From the NCBI GenBank assembly GCA_014607495.2, contig CP053149.1:558001-622000 (forward strand): a DNA stretch of 64,000 nucleotides, written 5' to 3'. This DNA is from Carposina sasakii. Taxonomy: Eukaryota > Arthropoda > Insecta > Lepidoptera > Carposinidae. The position numbers and the translations under genes are program-made. The notes beneath the pieces are model-generated. The model was not told the origin of the DNA, did no database searches, and saw nothing but the letters and a program-made list of their open reading frames with translations. Positions 1 through 11,999 of this stretch are shown one piece after another. Each line of letters begins with the position of its first letter. The first letter of the stretch is position 1.

Positions 1-760
1 ATATTTGTCTGGCTGTCACAAACACCCTGTATAATCATGCTCATTACGTTAGCATACCTGCAAAAAGTGGGCCCGGGAACCCACAGAAGGGGGGATATAA
101 TTAATTATCTGTGGTGACATAAGTGTGCCTGGTGGGACGTAATTAGCGACCCGTCCAACCAATCACATTGAGTACTTTTAATTAGCACGTTGAATGAAAA
201 CGCTTTAACAGGTTAATGAAGAATTTTGATGAATGACATCATTGAATGAAGAATAAAATTAGGTTTTCATAAAATGTGCTACTAGTAAACGTAATAACTG
301 TTGAATATTTAACTTCAATTTTATGTAATTACCATAAAGATTGACTTTGATTGTATCAAATTATGACAATAGACACTCAGCTATAAATATTAGAGCTATA
401 GAAATTATATTTACCGTACCATATTTTGAATTCCCCTATTTGATTCAGTACATTCTAGTAATAAATTTCATATAAAGGCAGTTGTAAAACTTGTTACTCT
501 ACATCAAAAGGGTTTCAAGAAACCCCATTTGTATGATATACCTCCATCCAGATAAAATGAATATAAACGTAAAACTGTACTATCATTCAAAGAGAATGAC
601 CATCTAAACCTCAAAACGCCATTTGGAGACAATAAAAAAAATGTGAAAACCTCTCGACGGAGATATGTTAGAGTTATTTTCCTCTTACGCTGAGGAAATC
701 GTGAAATTAACGTTCCGCTGACACGTTACTATCATTATTAACACAAGGCCGTCACATATA
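1..760. other. Intronic AT-rich DNA, no gene seen
   Basis: I recognise no coding sequence here. Positions 25-31 read CCCTGTA followed by TA. That is the right terminus shared by the TACAGGG-type MITEs found elsewhere in the window, so the first bases may be the tail of such an element cut by the window edge. The rest looks like ordinary intron. Confidence 0.5.
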
Positions 761-1211
761 AAGCCTCGGGCACACCGAATGAGTATGCGTAGACGTACTA
801 AGCGTAGAAGAACGCGTAGACGTGCACGTACCACGAGTTGTAATGTATGGAACTGTACACTCGTAGGCTCGGGCACACCGGATGCGTATGCGTAGATGTA
901 AGCGTGACGGCAAGCGGTGTGTCCTGTCGTAGGGTAAAGACACAGTGACTGCAATTCGACTGCAAGTAGAATGCACGTTCCGTGTAACTGAACACCAATT
1001 GCAATCAAACGCAGTTTAACGTGCAGTGGGCTTCAGTTTAATTACAGTCATGTCAACTGCATCGGAACTGCAATTTTGCAGTCGACTTTCAGTTAATTTG
1101 CAGTCCGTGTGTCTTTACCCTTATGCAGTCCCATACATTACAACTAGTGGGAAGTACGTGCACGTCTACGCTTACGTGTACGCATACGTATCCGATGTGC
1201 TCTTAAGGCTT
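761..1211. mobile_element. Inverted-repeat (foldback) element with GCGTA-rich arms, copy 1
   Basis: The left arm (761-850) and right arm (1131-1211) are imperfect inverted copies. Each starts with AAGCCT followed by CACACCG or its equivalent, and then runs through many GCGTA/ACGTA steps to a shared TGTAATGTATGG. A second left module, GGCTCGGGCACACCGGATGC, begins near 870, inside the element. The interior (930-1125) is built from repeated CTGCA/TGCAGT words. The same layout recurs at 63273-63497. No transposase is encoded. TTA/TAA at the edges hints at a PIF/Harbinger-type target, but this is weak. Confidence 0.65.
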
Positions 1212-1723
1212 TAAAGAGCCATTCATCTGGCCTGCACCCTTAAACGGCCCGACACGGAGGCTCTTCAAGAACAATATACATTGTCTGTCTCCTAGTAGCT
1301 ACAAGAGCTTGCACGCTCACACAGCCAGCAATAGAGCTTGTTTAAAACAATATCGTTGTAATTTAGGGTAACTACCGTCGGGCGAGGCATTGAAGTGGGA
1401 ATATCCCTTGTGGCGCTCACCATTGCTGGTTTGTGTAAGGTGTTTTGAAAGTTCGCTTTACAAAATAAGCAGTGTATGTGGTATATGTGTGTGTATACGA
1501 GTTTGTTGTTAACCCTTTGGCAGTTTTGAAGGAACAACGTCTCATTTTGTGGCGTACGTAGGTAGTAATAGCTGCTTGTTTTAAAAAGTTTTATAAAAGG
1601 TTATTTTCGTGTATTACATACTGTAAGTAACTTTATATTATTTTATATTAGGTATTACAATAAACTTCAGTAGAGTTAACAGAAGTAACCTTGCGATGAG
1701 TGGTATATTTATACATCTTCTTC
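1212..1723. other. Intronic DNA, nothing recognised
   Basis: The short open frames here have no recognisable domain and no splice context. I see no repeat copies in the rest of the window. Confidence 0.4.
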
Positions 1724-1926
1724 TTCAGCCTATTGCAGTCCACTGCTGGACGTAGGCCTCCCTTAGGACATGAGGCTACTGCCACAAGAGGGTTTTGCCC
1801 ATAGTCACCACGCTGGGCAGGCGGGTTGGTGACCGCAGTGTGATTTTCGGACTATGTTGTCAGTACGGGAGGCGCTGCTGCCCACCTCCTGGAGACCCTA
1901 AACGCCTCGTACGATACCCACGGGTA
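1724..1926 (-). mobile_element. LINE 3' tail fragment (GTCCAGCAGTGGACTGCAATAG family)
   Basis: Read on the minus strand, it ends GGCCTACGTCCAGCAGTGG followed by ACTGCAATAGGCTGAAG. This is the 3' end of a common lepidopteran non-LTR retrotransposon. Related copies lie at 17583-17822, 26011-26172 and 43447-43680, with a short one at 41396-41440 in the opposite orientation. It is non-coding and 5'-truncated, as usual for dead LINE insertions. Confidence 0.7.
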
Positions 1927-3486
1927 GGTACTTACTTCAAAATCATTTTGGATACTCGAAAGGTATCATTTATTTGTAAATATGTATGTATTGACTGACA
2001 TTGAGCATTTTTTTTTTATAAATAATAAATGCATTTCAAGTCATCATCATTTCCAAAAGAGTTTGACCAGAGATTTCACTATCTTACAACATGTAAAAGT
2101 AACTATCTAGTCATAAACGTTTATAACATTAATTTTAATACGTCATAATTTTACAAAAAAAAAACCGGACATCAAGCCACAAACCGACAAATACAGCAAA
2201 ATAGCAGTCTCAAAGCCCATTAGAATATTAAACGCGATATGAAATAGTTCATCACAATTAGTTATTCGAGTGGACAAAATCAAGCCGTAAACAAACATGT
2301 TATTACCAACAGGCACAAATCACAGGCGAAATATAAACCGCGCACATCAAATGCGACCGCGGGTTTTCATAAATTCATCACCATATTCATAGCTCGAGAT
2401 CTCATTGGTCAATTGGCTATATCATTAAGTATAGCTTAGTAATAATGTATGATATTGTGGTGAAAATAAAGTAGTTGGATTAAGAATTATTTTGGTGAAG
2501 GCTTCGATGACAAGCTTATACAATATAGCACGGAGAACACTATAATTCAACCCTGGATGCTACGGGACCAACAGAGTGGCCATCATGGACTAGCACAAAG
2601 ATAATAAATAGACTAGGTTCAGGTTAGCTAATTTTCAAAAATAACAGAGTTAGGAATATAAAAGAAAACTACACTATATCCACTTGTGTGTAAAAGCACA
2701 ATGAGATATTAGATCACATAGGTACATTAAGTTGTGTGATCTCATACTATAGTACAACCATTATGGCACAAGCGGCAGCGGGCCATGAAGCAGAAGCGAA
2801 AGCGGATGCACAATTGGTCCAATGACTGTTTTAGCTAGGGTTACCATTTAAATCTATCAAATATAACAATTTATATTCCTTAAAGCTAAGTAAAGGTGCT
2901 CAATTCTGTAGGCAGTGTGGACAGAGAAAAGAAAACAGGTCTCATATTTTTTTGTAAATCTACTGATATTCTTTGTACGTTATGCTACTATATTATTTTT
3001 GTAAGTACTTTAGTAAATTACCACGTATAACTTTTTATAGATTGGCAAGGGTATGTTGGTGTAGGTATCTAATATTTATACTAATGAGCGTAACTTGAAA
3101 TTGTCAATTATCCTCTTTAATGCTAAATTATAATTGCTAAAGTAACTCTGTCTGTGTAGCTTTTACGCTAAAACTGCTAGACTGATTTAATTGGTACATA
3201 ATTTGCCTAAAGTCTGAGAAAAAGCATAGGCTATTTTATGTAGAAAAAAATATTTTTTGCTCTGGAAAATTTCCACATTTTTCTTTTTTCTATATTCTAT
3301 TCCACATCATGGAAGCCGAGGGCATTCTGTAGTAGTGCATAGGCGATACATCAGTTTAGAAACAGTAAAATCCCGACAAATCTGCACTTGACACATGGTA
3401 ACCCTAGTTGCAACAGATTGCACTATGTTTAGACAAAATGTCGGGAACGCACTCTGTTCCACTAAATAAAACTTCCCCAGGACATA
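1927..3486. other. Intronic DNA, nothing recognised
   Basis: AT-rich, with no open frame of note and no repeat that I can match inside the window. Confidence 0.4.
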
Positions 3487-4406
3487 CGAAGGGAGGTCAA
3501 AAAGTTCGCGGAATGGAAGGGTTGGTGGGGGTAGGTTTACTCGTCCAGGTAGACACTAGTTAATCACTTCATTAAGAGAATATATACGTAGTTTGAACCT
3601 AATCGGGTCATCAACTTTTGAGTTATCGACCTATAAACAACTGAATCAGGAAGAAATTATCCAGTGTGGAAAAAATTAAACACCGCGCCGTTATTGAGTT
3701 CCTTACCAAGCAAAGAAAATCCACACAGATTATTTTTTAAAAGCTGATGGCGGTTTACGCGGACTCTGTCCCTGGTAAAACCATGGTTTACAAGTTGCAT
3801 AGACTTTTCAAACAACCAAAAGAGACAATTGATGACGACCCCCGCTCCGGACGGCCAATTGAGACCACAACACCGGAAATCGTCAAAAAGTAGAAAAAGT
3901 TGTATTTCAAGATGCCAGGTTGAAGAAGAAGCAGCTTGCAGCAATGATTGGAGTATCCGAAACAAGTATTTTGAATATTCTACATCATCATCTTGGGATA
4001 ACTAAGGTCCGTGCAAGATGGGTTCCGAGAATGCTCACGCCACTTCAAAAACGCGCGTTCACACGTGCCATGTTCCGACGGCTGCCATTCAGCTATGCGG
4101 CTTCGTATAATTAAACCACCCAATCTACAGTCTAGAATTGGCATTCAGTGACTATTATTTATTTTCAAAAATGAAGAAAGAGCTGCATGCAAAAAGTTTG
4201 ACGACGATGAAGAAGCGAAATCCGCAATTTAGGCCTATTCTGACACCAAATACAAATATATTTTTTTCGATGGTATAATATAATTATTTGAGAGATCTGA
4301 AAAATGTATTAGGGTCAAGGGAGAATATATTAAAAAGGTAAAATAGATTGGTGTTTAATTTCAACCTCTTTCCCTCTTATTCCGCGAACTTTTTGACCTC
4401 CCCTCG
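3487..4406 (+). mobile_element. Internally deleted mariner-like transposon
   Basis: The ends are near-perfect inverted repeats (CGARGGGAGGTCAAAAAGTT, continuing CGCGGAAT) and are flanked by TA at 3485-3486 and 4407-4408, the duplicated mariner target. At 920 bp the element is shorter than the usual 1.3 kb. Transposase remnants lie inside (see the pseudogene entry). The right half that should hold the catalytic triad is missing, so the copy is non-autonomous. Confidence 0.9.
3660..4345 (+). pseudogene. Mariner transposase remnant
   Basis: Three blocks are recognisable in different frames. At 3665-3735 there is an N-terminal helix-turn-helix segment resembling HRAVIEFLTKQRKS. At 3740-4085 there is the second HTH and linker, including HHHLGITKVRARWVPRMLT, which is strongly mariner-like. 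At about 4285-4335 there is the C-terminal KCIRVKGEYIKK motif. Stop codons and frameshifts break it near 3737 and 3890. The DD34D catalytic core between the linker and the C-terminus has been deleted. The protein, when intact, would cut and paste the element at TA sites; this copy cannot. Confidence 0.88.
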
Positions 4407-4439
4407 TAGTATTCAAAGCAAATATTACTTACATTATTA

Positions 4440-4640
4440 TGGTATACATGTAGACAGAAAGATGCGGGGCTTCACGAGACACACATCAGCAGTAGTTGTC
4501 GTGCACATAAGAGTCAATTAGTCTCTCACTCAGGGGTGTTCTCTCAGGCGATGAGCTAGCAACTTGTCACTGAAGCTTTTTATCTGGTCCGGCTATGCTA
4601 AACGTGGCTGTAGGATTCCTTTCGTGACCCTCGAAAGGAA
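4440..4640. mobile_element. MITE-D-like fragment
   Basis: It contains the core GGCGATGAGCTAGC followed by GGCTATGCTAAACGTGGCTG. This core is shared with 60010-60140 and, in inverse orientation, with 16845-16985. It is non-coding. The ends are eroded, so the boundaries are approximate. Confidence 0.5.
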
Positions 4641-4647
4641 ACTGAAT

Positions 4648-4918
4648 AAAATTATTAATAAAGAAAATGGAAAAAAATCTTCACCCGAGTGGGAATCGAA
4701 CCCACGACCACTGCACACTGTGCTAGTTGCTCTAACCACTGAGCTACCGGGTCAATTACTCGGATGACGAATTTTAGCATCTCTTTTCTAAATTACATAT
4801 TGGCAACGTTATTTTTCATCCCGATAGCTATACACTAGCCAAATCTCGGCAAACAAAGCTGAATCCCTCAGCACAAGATGAAACGATCAACCATATCCTA
4901 ACGGATTATATTAATGAA
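4648..4918 (-). mobile_element. tRNA-headed SINE with 5' extension, copy 1
   Basis: On the minus strand a tRNA-like module (about 4684-4756) has an A box, TAGCTCAGTGG, and a B box, GGTTCGATTCC, with a good T-arm stem (GTGGG/CCCAC). It is followed by a tail ending in AATAATTTTA. Upstream of the head lies a 150-bp block (4757-4918) also present next to the heads at 29194-29486 and 37100-37400, but absent at 62147. It is a SINE, not a functional tRNA gene: the anticodon arm is degenerate and the tail is shared among the copies. Confidence 0.8.
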
Positions 4919-7750
4919 ATTAATAATTTTACTTTTTTTTACATTTAAAAATAGCTCCATGTTCTTGCTGTAGTGCATGAGAAACATTCGGTATATATTT
5001 CACGTGTTAAATATTATAAATCGCGTTAATTCAAAAGCGGCTTAGTATGATTCACTCACAGTTTGCACCACTGCCGACAGCGAATGTGCAGCGGTGTGCT
5101 ATCGCTAACAGAATTACCGGTACGTAGCTAATTCCTGGCGCTCCATGGGACGCGGCGTGCGACATATTTTGGAATAATATGTATTGAATGATACGCGAGT
5201 ATATTATCGCTATGGAATTTGCTCTTAAATTATTTAATTTCCATTTATGTGATTAATTACATAAGTCATATGAATATTTGAAGAATTTTTTTTTCCTTTG
5301 AAAAGTTTTAGAATTAAGTTACGATCATGAAGATCAGAAAAGAAATTTTATTTTATTTCTTCTCCATTGTTACGATAAATCCTATGATTTTTAAATATTT
5401 GTTCATTCTAAAACTTGAAACAGCCTAAAGACGTTCGAAGAAAGCTGTTATAAACTAAACTGGTCTTATAATACATGGCTTAAGCAACATGTTTCTGTAT
5501 GAAAACCTCAGATTAGTGCTGAGCGCTCAGGTAATCCAATATCGTGATTACCTGTATACATTAGAGCCGCCTGATTGAGTTAGACACTGAAAGCGGGACT
5601 CTCGTCTCCATAGCTAAATAATAGAGTAGTCCAACTTCATAAAGGTTTCCTATTGACGTTTAAAATTTCCTTATTTTTAAAATAGAGAAATTTCACATTT
5701 GGTTTCTTATGTCAGGCATAATATTTTGGTAAAATTTAATGTAGAGAAAGCAAATTACAGTAGGATATTAGTGGGCATGACACGATATATTGATAGCTGA
5801 TTGTCGTGACGGTGTTCTTGGACCTATATCTATAAGGATATTAACCACCAGTTAACCTAAGTCTACGTGTCAGTTACAGGTAGAAAAGGATTTTCATCTA
5901 GATTATTATTTATTGACTGTTATCCCAGATCTGAGAGCAAAGTCTCATATCTCTATTGAATTTAAAGTCAATGCGAAGTCCAAAGGTTATAATCGAATGT
6001 TTTAAACCTTATCTAATAAGAACAGTTGTTCTTATGTACTTATCTGTTTTAACAGTATAGAAGTTGGTTCATTGTTTGACAAAGACGCTGTGGTCATTGC
6101 CTACTCATAATGACCTGAATTATCCAATCATCATAGGTCTCTATTCAACTATGGATAATGATTTGAGAGGCGTTGTATATTAACTACTATTTAGATCATG
6201 TCTGGTAGTTGCAAATCTGACTTGAGATTGCACCTCGGCTATTGGTCAGTTAATATTACGAGAGGGAAAAAATAGTAACGCAAGATCTAATGTTTCACGC
6301 TGAGACCACAAGTAGGTACGTAGTAAGGTTTTGTTTGGCAAAGGAATATGTTCCAAACTTGGTTATGTAAAATTATACAAATCTTAAAGCTGCCATCCTA
6401 CCAGATATGTGCTATGCTACACTGCTGCGGATGCAAGTGAAATCTACCTATCATCTAGTCATTGGAAGATTATGTCAATGAATTTGTTATCAATAATTCT
6501 GCCTGTACCTAAATAGTTATTTGAATTTCACAAGTAATTGCGGAGTAACTTCCATATTTACATCATGTTACATAAATGTTAACACGTACATTACCTTTGT
6601 ATATTATGTTTTATTTTCTGTGTAATACAAATAACAAGTAAGTAACACGGCTACGTTTCAGTATGTGACGAGCAGTTTCTATTTTGTTCAGGGCCAAGTC
6701 TACCTCCTGGGCTAAAGTAACTCTATGTTATTGTGCCTACTATAAAAAATTGAGCTGTTCTGGTTTGTAAATAAATTTGTTAATATAAATAAAGTTAATC
6801 TCATCAATTTCACTCAACATGTTTCTGTATAAAAGTAGCACAAAGCTTCTCCGGCTTTACAAGTTTATTTCCTTTGCAATGTGTAGATTTAAGGCAGTTT
6901 GTACTAAAATCACGAAGGAAGGACCAAAAGGATATTTTTTTTTTTGAATTCCCATCCCCGTGAGTATTTCGGGATATAATCACACACGCAAAGTTACGGG
7001 TCTCTAAGATCAGTTGTTTAGGTTATGTGTTGATCAACAAAGCAATATACTCGTAGTATCGATATTATAGTCGTTGCACGGCTGACTAGCAAAATTTATT
7101 ATATCAGTGATTGTTCCACATCGCGTTGCATTGGCAGTTGCACATTTTTAACATCTCCTCTTGGTCCTTCTATCATGTACTAGAAGCATGCAGCAAGCGC
7201 ACAACGGAGAGATTTACAACGAACCCAAGTTGTGTAATTAATTTTGTACCTCTCCCAAAGTTGAGATTAAGTTCCCGCGGTCCCGCTTCAGGTACACTAG
7301 TTTTGATAAATCTATTTATTTCATTAGCGCAAGCTTTGGAATGCGGGAATAAAATAATATTTAGTTGTGGATGTTGTTTTGATTTAGCTTTAAGGCACGC
7401 ATGTTCCAAACTGTTTGATTTTCGCTATATCACTTTCTTGCTGCCAACACTTCAGATATATACGAATGGATGTTAGGGCCAGACTATGTTCCCCTTTTAG
7501 CAGTCTCTACCACCCAGAATAGGCACTGTGTAACTATAGCTATTTTTAATTTATAATATAATATTTAATTAAATGTTATTCAATAGTATGAATTTATGTG
7601 ATTATGATTTATGATAGTAAAGTGACCGGCTCACACTAAACTAAAATTGACTGTGGAATCTAATTTACTATGCGTGAATAGCCTACACATCAATTTCTGA
7701 TCAAAACATAATAGGATGAGTCTTCAATTCACGCTCGTTCACCTCGTACA
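4919..7750. other. Intronic DNA, nothing recognised
   Basis: A 121-codon open frame at 7111-7476 (+) has no recognisable domain, no splice context and ordinary AT-rich composition; I treat it as chance. I matched no repeats in this stretch. Confidence 0.4.
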
Positions 7751-8085
7751 TCTATACATATAATAAAAATGTAACGGATCGCTGTCTGTACATGGAAGAT
7801 ATATGAGAAAAAATATTATAGGAGACCTTTATCAACGCAATAGTACCCGAAATAATGTTTTTTTTTGTCAGTGTGTCGGTTTGTCTGTTTGTCGGTTTGT
7901 CTGTTTGTCTGTGCGTTTGTGCACGCTAATCTCAGAAACGGCTGAACCGATTTCGATGCAGTTTTCAGGAATATATTGTGAGAGGTCCCACTTAACTTTA
8001 GGCTACTTTTTATCCTGGGAAAATGTTTTTATCCCGGATAATTTCGATATTTTGTTTTTTTTTCTGTAGTCCACGCGGACGGATT
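7751..8085 (+). mobile_element. Non-autonomous Helitron-like element, 3'-truncated
   Basis: It begins TCTATACATATAATAAAAATG. It continues through the shared core CTAATCTCAGAAACGGCTG then AACCGATTTCGATGCAG, and reaches CCACGCGGACGG before diverging. Full copies elsewhere (13783-14094, 57831-58153) end in CTAG followed by T. TC at the start and CTRR at the end, with an imperfect GC hairpin upstream, are Helitron hallmarks. Confidence 0.75.
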
Positions 8086-11072
8086 AAGTTAATAAATAAA
8101 TTCAGGGAAAAATATTTGAAATATACACATACAAAATAACCGTAACACTCATGCGGAAGTACAGTGAATCATTTGACCTTGAACCCTCAAAGCAGCTACA
8201 TAAGCCTTTGAAGTCCAAACTTACATCAAAGATGTTTGAAGATAACAAAACGCGCTATAACATCTGACCTTCCAACGAACATCAAAACGCAACGCAAACG
8301 GACCTCCAAATAAAAAAATAAAAACTTCTCCATCCGTCCGTAAAAGGGGTACAATCGAGGGCTTTCGCAATAAAAACCCCGCTAATACCGAAGCTGGCAC
8401 AATAATAATAATTTGCATGTGAAGAAAACGCCTCGGAAAGCGAATTTATTCTCTGTTTTGTGGAAAAAGTGGGAAATTCACACGCCCCCGTCACCGCCCT
8501 CGTCCCGTGCTAGTCGCCTTTTATTACTACTGCCGTCGAGCTGCGAAACTAGTTCACGCATTATGGATATGGCTCTAAAGCCATTACCGATTATATACAT
8601 ATACACTGGACTGTTTTCCCAAAAATAGATAACCAGAACTGCGGGATAATGAAGAAGATCCATGCACCTTTATGAGTAGCATAACGTGGCTAGATATAAA
8701 AGTGAGAATTTGCTAGCTCTTCTTTTGAGGGAACGCCCCTGAGTTCCTCAGTTGACTCGACATGTACGGAAGGAGATGCAGCTTTTATATTTTAGTAGAG
8801 TGCTGATCCATAATCAGCACAAAACTGATTTACATTAAAAAAATTGACTTTCCCCTGTCCTTCCTCCTAAGTAGGTGCATATTATAATTTATTTGCCAAT
8901 TATTTACTAACATGGACTGTAAATATTTTTTTATTTCCATTAATAACCTACATCTACATACCTATACAATTAAGATATAGGGTATCAAGATACCGCATCC
9001 ACACACATTCCCACCTCTCGCTTCCGCGTTATACATTCAATTTTCGGTATGATTCAGCGCCCCTTTATTCTCACGCCCTGAAGTTTGTTATTACCAAAAC
9101 TATTTTTTACGGCTTTTGTCGTGATATTTTTTCCTCGGACAGAAACTACGTTTGCCATTTCTGTCATGTTCCCTTGTAAATGTTACTCGGTTGAGGGAAT
9201 GTGATTTTTCCGCGGAGTTTCCCCCGTTTTATGTCGAATGCTTTTGCTCGCTGTTGGTATTTGGCGTTTCTGATTATGGGATCGATGTTGAGATGTTACG
9301 GGAAAAGTTTCTGTTTCTGAATTTGATTTTATGTATTTGATATCGAGACGGCATTTTTATATGCTTCATTGATGTTTTAACTTGAGGAAATTTTCTTGGG
9401 TGGTTGAGAATTGAAATACTTCTGTAGTAAGGTCATCGTAAATAAAATAACTTTCAGTAAATCACTGAGTCTAAAACTAACGTTTAAAAAATATTACTAA
9501 GTCAAGCTGATCAATATCTGCCGAAAGGTTTAACTTTAATTTAGTTATTATACATCTTAGGGTAAAGGCGATGCCTCCATTCTCTAAAACTTGATCAAGA
9601 TAGGGACTAGTGTTGCCGACTAGTGTTGTTAATAGGACTATCGATACTATTGTTTTTGCCCAACTATCGATAGTCTATCTGTGCGCCAATACTAATAGGG
9701 ACAGCATCAACTTTATCCTTCAGATAGATAGGCTATCTGGCCATTGGAAAAATTGATGAAATGATCGTCGACAGTCGAGGCAATGTGACAATATTAGACA
9801 ATCTGACAAAACTGTCTTCAACAAAACTATACCTTACATTAAAACAAACTCGTCAAAAGCTCTCTTTCAAATCACCATTCAAAATGCATTCAAATATGTA
9901 TTGAAAAAGAATAAAATATTGTTTTATGTCAGATACGACAAAGTTTAATAAGTAGAGCTATATCTACCTACAGAGGCGGAGCGGCACTGCCGAGGGCTGC
10001 GGTTTCGCGGCCGGGTCTGTCGCATTCCTTTTACGTGAAACCGCACGCAGCACGCGCGTTGGCACAACCCTAATTTTTCATTAATATTTTCCGAGAATGT
10101 TTTACAATGCTTCATTTTACTTGTCTTGTCTAATGTAGAACACTTTTCGCAGCAATTATTGTGTTTTAGATAGATTTGGCATAACAGATAAAGAATTGTA
10201 AATAAGTAGTAGTTACTTCATTCACAGACAAATGGTGTCGCCTAATAAAACAAAAATAATGAGTTATATTACCGAAATATAAGACAACTAGTATATGATC
10301 AAGTCAAATATAACATTTTCATCAATGTTTAAGTTAAAAAATAGTGTTCTATTTTATGTTTGGAACTTGGTTCTTTTATTAAACATTCTGATATCGCCAA
10401 TACCAATCACACAAACTTGGCTCCCATTTCTCATAGATTTGAAAACACATTATTTCAGGAAATAGGTACATCGAGATTTCACCTAATTTGAAGTAGGCAA
10501 CATCCCTTCAAAGGCTAATTAATAGGCATGCGGATTAGTTCGCCCGGCCGGTCCTTAGATGCGGGCAATGCTATAAATTATAAGGACAGGACGGAAGAAC
10601 AATTAGAGAATCAGTGCTTTGTGGACCGGCTCTGTGGTTGTGACGTCACACCAGATGTGCGAATTGTTCCACTTAATTGAACACTGTTTTGCATTAATAG
10701 TCCCAAGTGAGTGGGACTGTGCGGTAGTTATTGAATGTGACACTTTTGTTTTTTTTTTATATTTAGTACAGCTTTTTATATTAGGTCTGGCGGTTGGTGT
10801 AATAGGGCGATGATAGAATGGTGGTCAAGGCGCAGAACATAGACCTAATGGTCAGATAACAATATAGGGAAAACTGCTGGGCATAAGTGGAGGTTGCCCT
10901 AGGACAAAGGACTAGAATAATCCTGTTTTGTATACCTATTATGTGTTTTTTTATATATTTGCATGCCATGCCATGGTTGAGAAGGCAATTGTACTTATCT
11001 GATTTATATTACGACCTTTTATAACCCTACTCAAAGACAAATAAAGTATTATTAATATTTTGTATCTCTTTC
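8086..11072. other. Intronic DNA with scattered repeat fragments
   Basis: 8700-8760 matches the MITE-D right part (GAGGGAACGCCCCTGAGTTCC). 9639-9646 and 9665-9672 are TATCGATA words. 9990-10060 is a GC-rich imperfect palindrome around GCTGCGGTTTC. 10641-10648 is a TGACGTCA word. 8221-8640 looks unique and mixed in composition. No exon is recognised. Confidence 0.4.
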
Positions 11073-11753
11073 AAAATTCTCGGGACTATAGAGTCCCGGT
11101 CCTTTGAGAAGCGTGCATCGGGCCGTTGCCAAGATGTAGAGGCCCTTTTAAGAGAACTTTAATATGGTGTAGGATACACATGGCGGATACCATCACCGAC
11201 CGCACAATATGATACACCCGGCGATGGTCCCCGCCATGTGCAAGACTATTGGAGTGCAGATCTATGTCATGCGATGGAAACAAAGGTCATGGGCTATGGG
11301 GCTGAATGTTGGGTGAGGTTGGGTAACTGGGCTATTGAAGGAGACTAACGGACGCCTGCCATTACAACCAAGTCTCATAATTGTTTGGTGGCAGGCGGTG
11401 ACTCGCCGACTCATGTTATGGGCCCTCTGAAACGGCCGCACGCATGGAGCGACAAAGGGGGCAACATTTGGTGAGCGGCTAGGGTGGAGGGGTGCCCCTG
11501 GACTTTAAACCGAAACTAACTCGCCACTTACGGATGGGCACGTCCACCCTCGAGCTGTCATAGCTCTCGCGACTCCACTCTGCCTGGCCGGCGAAGGCAA
11601 GGCAGAGGTGGGGGAACTGTTTCTCGTCAGACCTCACTCCGGCGCTGGAGATGAGGAGTAGGGTCTTCCCCCGGGAGCACTTCAGGTCCGTGGGAACGCT
11701 ACCTCCCAACAGTTCGCCACAAGCTGCCCTGCGGGCTTATTATTATTATTATT
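11073..11753. repeat. 680-bp dispersed repeat with (TTA)n end, copy 1
   Basis: It is nearly identical in extent to 36086-36766. It begins AAATTCTCGGGACT with a short CGGGACT/AGTCCCG hairpin and ends CTGCGGGC followed by (TTA)n. A 76-codon frame on the minus strand (11479-11709) is open, with the same length, in both copies. I do not recognise the peptide, so the strand of the parent element is unsettled. It is probably a non-LTR retrotransposon end. Confidence 0.7.
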
Positions 11754-11867
11754 GTAAAGAAGAGCCATTTACCTAGTAGTAGGTACCGCAGATTGTTTAA
11801 GAGTGATATCAAATAATATCTATTTAATCTATTATGTATTATAATAATTATATTAATAAACGAACCG

Positions 11868-11999
11868 AACTTGTACATCTCAACTACACCCTCAAAATTG
11901 GTCAGAAGTGGCACCATGTGGTCCTATCGGCCCTTGGTGCTCTGCCTACCCCGTAAGGGTAAAGGGTAAATAAAGGCGTGATTATATGTATGTATGTAA
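11868..11999 (+). mobile_element. CR1/Zenon-type LINE 3' tail, short copy
   Basis: It contains ACCATGTGGTCCTATCGGCC then TTGGTGCTCTGCCTACCCCG and ends GTGATTATATG followed by (TATG)n. Longer copies lie at 17011-17258 (+) and 30658-30914 (-). It is non-coding and 5'-truncated. Confidence 0.7.

Noticed and set aside
4564..4767. 67-codon plus frame ending in ESNPRPLHTV
   Set aside because: Antisense of the SINE tRNA-like head and neighbouring MITE-D sequence; no gene.
5040..5170. GC-richer patch with GCAGCGGTGTGC resembling an Ig YRC exon inverted
   Set aside because: Translation in all frames gives stops or no Ig pattern; no splice pair.
7111..7476. 121-codon plus frame
   Set aside because: No domain, no conserved motif, and a competing open frame on the other strand.
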